Part shown: positions 1 to 6,020 of the stretch, one piece after another | How the letters are laid out: every line of letters begins with the position of its first letter | Position numbering within the stretch: position 1 is the first letter of the stretch | NCBI GenBank assembly: GCA_902464195.1 | Contig: CABQJB010000122.1 | Coordinates: forward strand, 1-6,060 | DNA: 6,060 nt | Source of the DNA: an uncultured Megasphaera sp. | Lineage (GTDB): Bacteria > Bacillota > Negativicutes > Veillonellales > Megasphaeraceae | Reading direction: 5' to 3' | The notes under the pieces: generated by a model | The model's database searches: none | What the model saw: only the letters and a program-made list of their open reading frames with translations | What the model was told of the DNA's origin: nothing | Program-made: the position numbers and the translations under genes

Positions 1-50
1 CTATAGAAGTTTTTTATATGTGGCAAATGAGAAAATAGTTTATACAAATG
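1..50. other. AT-rich intergenic tail, no gene seen
   Basis: This short stretch lies downstream of the leftward sirtuin gene and is strikingly AT-rich compared with the GC-rich coding DNA beside it. I see no convincing GC-rich hairpin followed by a U-run in the leftward direction, so no intrinsic terminator for the HD/sirtuin unit can be called here. A weak AT-only inverted repeat (CAAAT at 45-49 with ATTTG at 56-60) overlaps the sirtuin stop codon but is too weak to count. The unit may continue to the left of the window or terminate there. Confidence 0.5.
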
Positions 51-773
51 TTATAATTTGACTTGACTGAAGACTTCACCAATCGGGTCGTGGAGGACCA
101 GGTCGGCTGCGCTGTCCATGTCGGTGCTGGACTTGTTGATGAGGACCAGTTTATGGCCGCGGTAGTAGCGGACCAGGCCGGCTGCGGGGTAGACGACGAG
201 GCTCGTGCCGCCGATGATGAGCATGTCGGCGTGGCTGATGTAGTACAGGGACTGTTCGATGACGTCGTTATCCAGGCCTTCTTCATAGAGGACGACGTCG
301 GGCTTGATGATGCCGCCGCAGGCGTCGCACTTGGGGATACCCGTGGAATTCTTCATGTATTCGGCATCGAAGAATTTGTTGCAGTTCATGCAGAAGTTGC
401 GGTGGACGCTGCCGTGCAGTTCCAGGACATTCTTACTGCCCGCTTTCTGGTGCAGGCCGTCGATGTTCTGCGTGACAATGGCTTTCAGTTTGCCTGCTTT
501 TTCCAGTTCGGCCAGTTTGATGTGGGCCATGTTGGGCTGGGCATCGAGGGCCAGCATCTTGTCGCGGTAGAAGCGGTAGAATTCTTCCGTGTTGTCCATG
601 AAGAAGGAATGGCTGAGGATCGTTTCAGGCGGGTATTTATAGTGCTGGTTGTACAGGCCGTCAGTGCTGCGGAAATCGGGGATGCCGCTTTCCGTCGAGA
701 CGCCGGCGCCGCCGAAAAAGACGATGTTATCCGAATTTTTTACCATGTCGACGAATTTTTCAATATCTGTCAT
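51..773 (-). CDS. cobB: Sirtuin-family NAD-dependent protein deacylase (Sir2/CobB type)
   Basis: A cytoplasmic enzyme that removes acyl groups from lysine side chains, consuming NAD and releasing nicotinamide and O-acetyl-ADP-ribose (family knowledge). The 240-residue product has the full sirtuin core: the NAD-binding GAGVS-SGIPDFR segment at 23-35, TQNIDGLH at 101-108, catalytic His120 in LHGS, a four-cysteine zinc module (C128, C131, C149, C152), and GGTSLVVYPAAGL at 188-200, which completes the Rossmann fold. Length matches compact bacterial sirtuins. I chose ATG at 773 because AAAGGAG lies 8 bases upstream. An in-frame GTG at 791 would add six residues but would place that site inside the coding region. 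The Tyr-x-x-Arg pair that marks desuccinylase/demalonylase sirtuins seems incomplete: Y66 is followed three residues later by Y69 rather than Arg, so deacetylation is the safer guess. It follows the HD gene closely, probably in the same transcript. The substrate is not identifiable. Confidence 0.95.
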   Translation of the reverse strand: MTDIEKFVDMVKNSDNIVFFGGAGVSTESGIPDFRSTDGLYNQHYKYPPETILSHSFFMDNTEEFYRFYRDKMLALDAQPNMAHIKLAELEKAGKLKAIVTQNIDGLHQKAGSKNVLELHGSVHRNFCMNCNKFFDAEYMKNSTGIPKCDACGGIIKPDVVLYEEGLDNDVIEQSLYYISHADMLIIGGTSLVVYPAAGLVRYYRGHKLVLINKSSTDMDSAADLVLHDPIGEVFSQVKL

Positions 774-781
774 CGTAAGGA

Positions 782-788
782 CTCCTTT
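782..788 (-). promoter_or_regulatory. Ribosome-binding site of the sirtuin gene, touching the upstream stop codon
   Basis: On the minus strand AAAGGAG is followed by an 8-base spacer and then ATG (773-771). The first A of the site is also the last base of the HD gene's TGA stop codon (790-788). This decides the sirtuin start at 773 over the GTG at 791. It also suggests that ribosomes finishing the HD gene could reinitiate on the sirtuin gene. Confidence 0.8.
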
Positions 789-1279
789 CACACATGATAC
801 GTATCTTTTAATAACTGCATACCCGAAGGGGTACGGAATACCTTGTCGCGGAAGGTGGCAATGGCTTCCGGTTTCAGCTGGTCTTCATAGGCGTTGACCA
901 AAAAATCGGCTTCCAGGAGTATCTGGTAGTCCAGGCCGTCGACACCGTCGTAGGTGTGGTGGTGGGCGATGAGGAAGCAGACCCGGTCGATGAGCTTTTC
1001 ATCAGCACCGAGTTCTTCCAGGATGGCCCGGGCCGGGGCGGGGCCTTCGATTTCCTGGTATTTGCCCGATGAGGAGCCGTATTTTTCTTCGGCTGCGTGG
1101 ATGCCGATGTCGTGGAGGACGGCGGCCGTGCGCAGGATGTCCTGCTGCTCTTCGGGCAGTCCTTCCAGGCGGCCGATGGTGTCGGCATAGGCGTAGACTT
1201 TGAGGAAATGGTGGATGCGCCGGGCATCGCCGTGGTCGAAGGCGATGGCCTTCTGTATTACTTGTTCAATAGCTGTCAT
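788..1279 (-). CDS. Small HD-domain metal-dependent phosphohydrolase
   Basis: A predicted soluble HD-superfamily hydrolase of 163 residues. Members of this superfamily use one or two bound metal ions to cleave phosphate esters, often of nucleotides or signalling nucleotides; the substrate of this one cannot be read from sequence. The HD signature is visible in order: His23/His24 in helix 1, the paired His56-Asp57 in AVLHDIGIH, a His106-His107-His108 cluster in IAHHHTYDG, and Asp125 in LLEADFLVNAY. These match the H...HD...H...D metal-ligand layout. There is no fused sensor, GGDEF or RelA-type domain, and no signal peptide or membrane segment. Start ATG at 1279 is preceded on the minus strand by a modest purine-rich site (AGGCAGGGA). 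A promoter-like TATAAT lies about 25 bases upstream, so this is the first gene of a two-gene leftward unit with the sirtuin. Family assignment is firm; specific function is unknown. Confidence 0.9.
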   Translation of the reverse strand: MTAIEQVIQKAIAFDHGDARRIHHFLKVYAYADTIGRLEGLPEEQQDILRTAAVLHDIGIHAAEEKYGSSSGKYQEIEGPAPARAILEELGADEKLIDRVCFLIAHHHTYDGVDGLDYQILLEADFLVNAYEDQLKPEAIATFRDKVFRTPSGMQLLKDTYHV

Positions 1280-1302
1280 GGGAATCCCTGCCTTTCTGTT
1301 TC

Positions 1303-1331
1303 ATTATACTACAGGGCCGGGAAGATAGGAA
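1303..1331 (-). promoter_or_regulatory. Predicted sigma70 promoter for the HD hydrolase-sirtuin unit
   Basis: On the minus strand a perfect TATAAT -10 box occupies 1308-1303. Seventeen bases upstream is TTCCTA (1331-1326), a weak -35 with three of six consensus matches. Transcription would start near 1296, leaving a leader of under 20 bases before the HD gene's ATG. The -10 is strong and the position is right, but the weak -35 lowers certainty. Confidence 0.55.
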
Positions 1332-1359
1332 CGGGGTAGGACAAACCATCCATAAGCTA

Positions 1360-1389
1360 TTGACAAATTCTCACAATATCCTTTATCAT
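1360..1389 (+). promoter_or_regulatory. Predicted sigma70 promoter for the amino-acid symporter
   Basis: A perfect TTGACA (1360-1365) is followed after 18 bases by TATCAT (1384-1389), which has five of six consensus matches. It lies in the AT-rich divergent region. Transcription should begin near 1396, giving a roughly 54-base, A/T-rich, apparently unstructured leader. An AAGGA ribosome-binding site (1436-1440) sits 9 bases before the start codon. TTCTC (1368-1372) and GAGAA (1395-1399) form a small inverted repeat spanning the spacer and start site; whether it binds a regulator is unknown. Confidence 0.75.
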
Positions 1390-1449
1390 TTTTAGAGAAC
1401 GCTTTTATTTATTTCATAATTTTTTGTTTTATAGTAAGGATGTGATTCT

Positions 1450-2856
1450 ATGATTATGGCTGTCCTTAACTACCTTGATGATGTCCTTTATTATCCTATC
1501 TTAATGGTCATCCTCATCGCAGCCGGCCTTATTTTTTCCTGGAAGACGCGTTGTGTCCAGCTGCGTCTGTTCCCTGAAAGTATCCGCGTCGTCATGGAAA
1601 AACCGACGGAAGCCGGGAAAGTATCGTCTTTCCAGGCCCTCATGGTTTCGACGGCGTCCCGTGTCGGCACGGGCAATATCATTGGCGTCTCGACGGCAAT
1701 CTGCCTGGGCGGTCCCGGTGCCGTCTTCTGGATGTGGCTTCTGGCCATCATCGGCGGGGCGACGGCTTTCATCGAAAGTACGCTGGCCCAGATTTACAAG
1801 CGCCGCAATCCCCTGGGCCACAGCTACGGCGGTCCGGCCTATTACATTGAAACGGCCATGCACAAGCGCTGGCTCGGCGTCCTCTTCGCCTTTTCCCTGA
1901 TTTTGACCTATGCCGGCGGCTTCAACCTGCTCTGCTCGTTCAACATGCAGTCGACATTCCTGGTCTACAGCTTCTATGATCCGTCGACGACGCCGTGGAT
2001 CATCGGTGCCGTCTTTGCGGCCCTCGTCGCTTACTGCCTGGTCGGCGGCGGCCAGCGCATCATCAAGGTCACGTCGGTCCTGGTCCCGCTCATGGGTGGC
2101 ATCTATATCCTGGCAGCACTCATCGTCATCGTCTTCCATATCACCAGCCTGCCCCAGGTCTTCGCCATGATCTTTGCCGATGCCTTTGACTTCCAGTCCA
2201 TCCTCGGCGGTGTATCCGGTTCCTGCATGGTCTATGGCATCAAGCGCGGCCTCTATTCCAATGAAGCCGGTATCGGTTCGGCACCGAATGCGGCAGCTGC
2301 GGCTGACGTCAGCCATCCGGTCAAACAGGGCCTGGTCCAGATGCTGTCGGTCTTCATCGATACCCTCCTGGTCTGCAGTGCCACGGCTTTCATGGGCCTC
2401 TTCTCGGGCGTGCCCATTACCAAGGAAGTAGCCGGTGCGGCTTACGTCCAGAACGCAGCCACGGCCGTCTTCGGCGGCTTCGGCCCGCTCCTGATCACGA
2501 TCTGCATGCTGCTTTTCGGTTTTTCCACGCTCATCGGCAACCTGTTCTATGTCGATAACTGCATCCGCTTCATCCACAAGGGCGCGCCGTCCCACGGCTT
2601 CGTCAACACCTTCCGCATTGCCTGTGTCATCGTCGTCTTCGTCGGTGCCGGCATGTCCATGGCCGCTGTCTGGGATATCGCCGATATCCTCATGGCCGTC
2701 ATGTGCTTCATCAACATCCCTGCCTGCTTCATCCTGGGCAACACGGCGGTCAAAGCCATGCGCGACTATCAGCAGCAGAAGAAGGAAGGCAGGAACCCTG
2801 TCTTCAAGGCGGCTTCCATCGGCATTGATGAAAGTACGGTCCAGTATTGGAAGTAA
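1450..2856 (+). CDS. Alanine/glycine:cation symporter (AGCS family, AlsT/DagA/AgcS-like)
   Basis: A polytopic inner-membrane carrier that imports alanine or glycine with sodium or protons (family knowledge; the exact amino acid and ion are not determinable here). The 468-residue length is usual for the family. Hallmarks visible are SRVGTGNIIGV at 70-80 followed by an LGGPGAVFWMW segment, SYGGPAYYIE at 125-134, and the signature SNEAGIGSAPNAAAAA at 270-285. The family's usual C-terminal tail is also present: a DYQQQKKEG-x-PVF stretch at 439-452, ending in QYWK. Hydrophobic spans are evident at about 16-31, 91-113, 142-162, 184-200, 210-230, 297-317, 344-367, 390-408 and 410-430. The first residues (MIM) offer two possible ATG starts; ATG 1450 best fits the AAGGA site at 1436-1440. 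It has its own promoter and is transcribed divergently from the HD/sirtuin unit. No terminator follows it: the ileS promoter starts 5 bases past the stop codon. The gene appears intact. Confidence 0.95.
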   Translation: MIMAVLNYLDDVLYYPILMVILIAAGLIFSWKTRCVQLRLFPESIRVVMEKPTEAGKVSSFQALMVSTASRVGTGNIIGVSTAICLGGPGAVFWMWLLAIIGGATAFIESTLAQIYKRRNPLGHSYGGPAYYIETAMHKRWLGVLFAFSLILTYAGGFNLLCSFNMQSTFLVYSFYDPSTTPWIIGAVFAALVAYCLVGGGQRIIKVTSVLVPLMGGIYILAALIVIVFHITSLPQVFAMIFADAFDFQSILGGVSGSCMVYGIKRGLYSNEAGIGSAPNAAAAADVSHPVKQGLVQMLSVFIDTLLVCSATAFMGLFSGVPITKEVAGAAYVQNAATAVFGGFGPLLITICMLLFGFSTLIGNLFYVDNCIRFIHKGAPSHGFVNTFRIACVIVVFVGAGMSMAAVWDIADILMAVMCFINIPACFILGNTAVKAMRDYQQQKKEGRNPVFKAASIGIDESTVQYWK

Positions 2857-2861
2857 GCCTC

Positions 2862-2890
2862 TTGACAAATGGGGGATAAGCCTTTACAAT
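2862..2890 (+). promoter_or_regulatory. Predicted strong sigma70 promoter for the T-box/ileS transcript
   Basis: A perfect TTGACA (2862-2867), an ideal 17-base spacer and TACAAT (2885-2890, five of six matches) make this the best promoter in the window. It begins only five bases after the symporter stop codon. The expected start is near 2897, immediately ahead of the T-box leader. This gives ileS its own transcription independent of the symporter. Confidence 0.85.
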
Positions 2891-3093
2891 ACGTCTATGT
2901 ACAAGTAATTGTCACAAAAAATGAAAAGCGATGAACAAGACGGCCAGTGTCGTCTCTGCCTTTTCAGCGAACCGGGGATAGTGTGAGCCCGGAAAAGGCC
3001 GTATACTGGCGGATCACTTGGGAGCTGCAGCTGCGAACCAGCTGCCGGGTCGCGTCGTTATTGCGCGTCAAAGTGGCTGCTCCGGCAGTCAAT

Positions 3094-3127
3094 AGGGTGG
3101 TACCACGGTGATTACGTCTTCGTCCCT
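3094..3127 (+). promoter_or_regulatory. T-box antiterminator
   Basis: AGGG (3094-3097) can pair with CCCT (3124-3127) and ACG (3105-3107) with CGT (3121-3123), leaving the canonical seven-base TGGTACC bulge (3098-3104) that captures the uncharged tRNA 3' end. The CGTCCC strand (3121-3126) is shared with the left arm of the terminator, so the two folds exclude each other, as expected of a functional transcriptional T-box. Confidence 0.85.
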
Positions 3128-3154
3128 TCTTGGGACGGAGACGTTATTTTTTTT
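3114..3154 (+). terminator. Intrinsic terminator of the T-box leader
   Basis: A 13-pair stem (3114-3126 with 3132-3144, one G-T pair) closes a TTCTT loop and is followed by TATTTTTTTT. This is the off-state when tRNA-Ile is charged. Because no terminator separates the symporter gene from this leader, it is also the first stop signal that symporter read-through transcripts meet. Confidence 0.93.
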
Positions 3155-3178
3155 CACAGATTCAGAGGAGGAAACACA

Positions 3179-5974
3179 ATGGATTACGGTAAGACTTTAC
3201 ATCTGCCTCAGACCGATTTCCCCATGCGCGGCAACTTGCCGAAACGGGAACCGGACTTTTTGAAATTCTGGCAGGACAACAAGATTTATGAAAAACGCTT
3301 GAAGAAACGGGACGGTGCGCCCAAGTTCATTCTTCACGATGGTCCTCCGTATGCCAATGGCAAGATCCACATCGGCCATGCATTGAATAAAGTATTAAAA
3401 GACATTATCCTCAAATATAAGACCCAGCAGGGCTGCTACACGAAATACGTTCCCGGCTGGGATACGCACGGCCTGCCCATCGAACACGCCGTCATCAAAG
3501 ATACGGGCCTCAACCGCCACGAAATGGCGCCCCTCGACTTGCGTGCCAAATGCCGTGATTACGCCCTGGCCCGCGTGGAAGAACAGAAGAAAGACTTCAT
3601 CCGCCTCGGCGTCCTCGGTGACTGGGATCATCCGTACCTGACGCTGCGCAAGCCCGTCGAAGTCGCTCAGATCGGCGTCTTTGGTGAAATGGCCAAGAAA
3701 GGCTACATCTACAAAGGCCTGAAGACCGTTTACTGGTGCCCGCACTGCGAAACGTCCCTGGCTGAAGCTGAAATCGAATACAAGGATGATAAATCCTTCT
3801 CCATTTACGTCAAATTCAAGTCCGTCGACCTCAACTGCCATATGCCGAAAGGTGCCGATCCGGACAAAGTCTTCGCCCTCATCTGGACGACGACGCCGTG
3901 GACCATTCCCTGCAACGTCGCCATCAGTGCCAACGAAAACTTTGAATACGTCTGGGTCCGCATCGGCGACGAATACCTGCTCATGGCCAAAGACCTGGTC
4001 GAACCGACCATGAAAGCCGGCAAAGTCGACGACTACGAAGTCCTGCCCGACGTCATGACGGGCAAACAGCTCGAAGGCCTGGTCTTCAAGCACCCCTTCT
4101 ATGACCGCAAGGTCCCCATCATCCTCGGCGACCATGTCACTCTCGAAGCTGGTACCGGCCTCGTCCATACCGCTCCGGACCATGGCCAGGACGACTTTGA
4201 TGTCTGCAAGAAATATGCTGCCTGGGGCCTCAAGCCGCTGGGCACTGTCGACGGCACGGGCCGTTACACCGATAAGGTCCCCGGCTTTGAAGGCCAGTTC
4301 GTCTTCGATACGAACGTACCGGTCATCAAGAAGCTGGCTGAACTGAACGCTCTCTTTGCCAAGAGCACCTTCCGCCATCAGTATCCGCACTGCTGGCGCT
4401 GCAAGGAACCGATCATCTACCGCGCTACGGAACAGTGGTTCGCTTCGGTCGACGGTTTCCGCCAGAAAGCCCTCGATGCCATCGACACGGTCAAATGGAT
4501 CCCGTCCTGGGGTCATGACCGCATTTACAATATGATCCACGACCGCGGTGACTGGTGCATTTCCCGTCAGCGTGTCTGGGGCGTACCGATTCCTATCTTC
4601 TACTGCGAAGACTGCGGCGAACACATCATCAACGACGAAACCATCGCTCACTTGCAGAAGATGTTCGCCAAAGAAGGTTCCGATACGTGGTGGATGCACG
4701 ACGTCAAGGAACTCATGCCGGAAGGCTATAAATGCCCGCACTGCGGCGGCACGCACTTCCGCAAGGAAACGGATATCATGGACGTCTGGTTCGACAGCGG
4801 CTGCACCCATCAGGGCGTACTGAAAAATGACCCGGACCTCGATTATCCCTGCGAAATGTACCTGGAAGGCTCGGACCAGCATCGCGGCTGGTTCAACAGC
4901 TCCCTGCTCACGTCGGTCGCCGTCAACGGCTATGCTCCGTACAAATCGGTCCTGACCCACGGCTTCACGGTCGACGGCGAAGGCCGCAAGATGAGTAAAT
5001 CCGTCGGCAACACCGTCGCTCCGCAGGAAGTCATCGAAAAATACGGCGCTGACGTCCTGCGCCTGTGGGTATCGTCGGCTGACTACCAGGGTGATATCCG
5101 CTTGTCGCCGAAGATCTTGAAACAGCTCTCCGACGTCTACCGCAAGATCCGCAACACCTTCCGTTACCTCCTGGGCAACCTGGCCGACTTCGATCCGGCT
5201 AAGGACGCCGTCGCCTACCAGGATATGACGGACCTCGATAAATGGGCTCTCCTGCGCCTGGAACAGGTCTTCGAAGAAGTCACCGATGCTTATGAAAACT
5301 ACCAGTTCCACGTCATGTACCACACTATCCACAACTTCTGCACCGTCGATTTGAGCGCCATGTACCTGGATGTCATCAAAGACCGCCTGTACACGGAAAA
5401 GGCTGATTCCCATATCCGCCGCAGCGCCCAGTCGGCTATGTACATCATCCTCGATACGCTGGTCAAGATCGTCGCACCGGTCCTGTCCTTTACGGCAGAA
5501 GAAGTATGGCAGAACATGCCGGCTGTCGAAGGCAAGGAAGAAAGTGTCCTGCTCACGGATTGGCCGAAAGCTCACAAAGAATACCTCGACGCCGACCTCG
5601 ATGCCCGCTGGGCTCAGTTCCTGTCATACCGCCGCGATTTGACGCGTGTCCTCGAAGGCGCCCGTAAGGAACACAAGATCGGTCATGCCCTGGACGCAGC
5701 CGTCACCATCTATGCCGATGGCGAAGACTACGATTTCCTCAGCCAGTGGCAGGATCAGCTGGCTACACTGCTCATCGTCAGCGAAGCCAAACTGGTCAAA
5801 GGCGAAGCCCCGGCCGAAGCCGTTGCCGGTGAAGACCACAGCGACATGAAAGTTGTCGTCGCCCCGTCGACGGCTGAAAAATGCGAACGCTGCTGGATCC
5901 ACAGCGACACTGTCGGCTCGGACCCGAACCATCCGACCCTCTGCGCCCGCTGCGCTGCCGTATTAAGTGAATAA
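3179..5974 (+). CDS. ileS: Isoleucyl-tRNA synthetase, bacterial type
   Basis: Cytoplasmic class Ia enzyme that activates isoleucine with ATP and charges tRNA-Ile. The product is 931 residues, normal for the bacterial form. Landmarks: HIGH at 64-67 and PGWDTHG at 92-98 in the first half of the Rossmann fold. The CP1 editing domain carries the threonine-rich TTTPWT at 237-242 and GTGLVHTAPDHGQDDF at 325-340, where His330 and Asp339 correspond by spacing to the known editing residues. Cysteine pairs in the inserts are C187/C190, C405/C408, C476/C479 and C519/C522. Then come WFDSG at 537-541, the isoleucine-enzyme segment YLEGSDQHRGWF at 561-572, KMSKS at 604-608, the helical anticodon-binding region, and a C-terminal zinc finger (C902, C905, C922, C925). 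That finger marks the ordinary bacterial class rather than the eukaryote-like, mupirocin-insensitive class. AGGAGG (3166-3171) lies 7 bases before ATG 3179. Controlled by the upstream T-box. All key residues are intact. Confidence 0.99.
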   Translation: MDYGKTLHLPQTDFPMRGNLPKREPDFLKFWQDNKIYEKRLKKRDGAPKFILHDGPPYANGKIHIGHALNKVLKDIILKYKTQQGCYTKYVPGWDTHGLPIEHAVIKDTGLNRHEMAPLDLRAKCRDYALARVEEQKKDFIRLGVLGDWDHPYLTLRKPVEVAQIGVFGEMAKKGYIYKGLKTVYWCPHCETSLAEAEIEYKDDKSFSIYVKFKSVDLNCHMPKGADPDKVFALIWTTTPWTIPCNVAISANENFEYVWVRIGDEYLLMAKDLVEPTMKAGKVDDYEVLPDVMTGKQLEGLVFKHPFYDRKVPIILGDHVTLEAGTGLVHTAPDHGQDDFDVCKKYAAWGLKPLGTVDGTGRYTDKVPGFEGQFVFDTNVPVIKKLAELNALFAKSTFRHQYPHCWRCKEPIIYRATEQWFASVDGFRQKALDAIDTVKWIPSWGHDRIYNMIHDRGDWCISRQRVWGVPIPIFYCEDCGEHIINDETIAHLQKMFAKEGSDTWWMHDVKELMPEGYKCPHCGGTHFRKETDIMDVWFDSGCTHQGVLKNDPDLDYPCEMYLEGSDQHRGWFNSSLLTSVAVNGYAPYKSVLTHGFTVDGEGRKMSKSVGNTVAPQEVIEKYGADVLRLWVSSADYQGDIRLSPKILKQLSDVYRKIRNTFRYLLGNLADFDPAKDAVAYQDMTDLDKWALLRLEQVFEEVTDAYENYQFHVMYHTIHNFCTVDLSAMYLDVIKDRLYTEKADSHIRRSAQSAMYIILDTLVKIVAPVLSFTAEEVWQNMPAVEGKEESVLLTDWPKAHKEYLDADLDARWAQFLSYRRDLTRVLEGARKEHKIGHALDAAVTIYADGEDYDFLSQWQDQLATLLIVSEAKLVKGEAPAEAVAGEDHSDMKVVVAPSTAEKCERCWIHSDTVGSDPNHPTLCARCAAVLSE

Positions 5975-5984
5975 AAGTTGAATG

Positions 5985-6019
5985 AAAAAGGCGCTGTCCC
6001 ATGAGGACAGCGCCTTTTT
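5985..6019 (+). terminator. Intrinsic terminator after ileS
   Basis: A perfect 15-pair inverted repeat (5985-5999 with 6005-6019) around a five-base loop starts 10 bases after the ileS stop codon. The core is GGCGCTGTCC, flanked by an A-run on the left and a T-run on the right. The symmetry means it could also stop transcription arriving from the right on the minus strand. Confidence 0.93.
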
Positions 6020-6020
6020 C

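Larger units (their letters stand above)
2921..3154 (+). promoter_or_regulatory. T-box riboswitch leader, isoleucine specifier, controlling ileS
   Basis: A tRNA-sensing leader: uncharged tRNA-Ile pairs by its anticodon with the specifier codon and by its 3' end with the T-box, stabilising an antiterminator (established mechanism). Visible parts are as follows. The Stem I base has a GATGAA kink-turn-like motif (2930-2935). CAAG (2936-2939) pairs with CTTG (3017-3020), and GCCAGT (2943-2948) with ACTGGC (3005-3010). The internal loop between them exposes ATC (3013-3015), an Ile codon followed by a purine. The upper stem pairs GCCTTTTC (2958-2965) with GAAAAGGC (2992-2999), capped by a GGATAGTGTGAGCC-type distal loop. 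A further hairpin pairs GCAGCTG (3027-3033) with CAGCTGC (3039-3045). The T-box itself, AGGGTGGTACCACG, lies at 3094-3107 with the TGG (3098-3100) that meets the tRNA CCA end. The terminator follows. The ileS start is 24 bases beyond the U-run. Confidence 0.95.

Noticed and set aside
45..60. AT-only inverted repeat at the sirtuin 3' end as a terminator
   Set aside because: The arms are five A/T-dominated bases and no suitable T-run follows in the leftward direction.
63..797. A 244-codon plus-strand open frame over the sirtuin gene
   Set aside because: It mirrors the sirtuin gene almost exactly, has no known domain, and the minus-strand product has every sirtuin catalytic motif.
1501..2868. 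A 455-codon open frame on the minus strand, antisense to the symporter
   Set aside because: It is a complementary-frame shadow of a clear membrane transporter. The translation is a charged, low-complexity product (many D, E, R, H, A) of the type produced by reading biased codons backwards.
3395..5575. A 726-codon open frame on the minus strand, antisense to ileS
   Set aside because: It lies wholly inside a certain ileS gene. Strong codon bias (few codons whose complement is a stop in this register) explains the open frame. Its translation is rich in D, V, F and A with no recognisable domain, and there is no ribosome-binding site or promoter logic.
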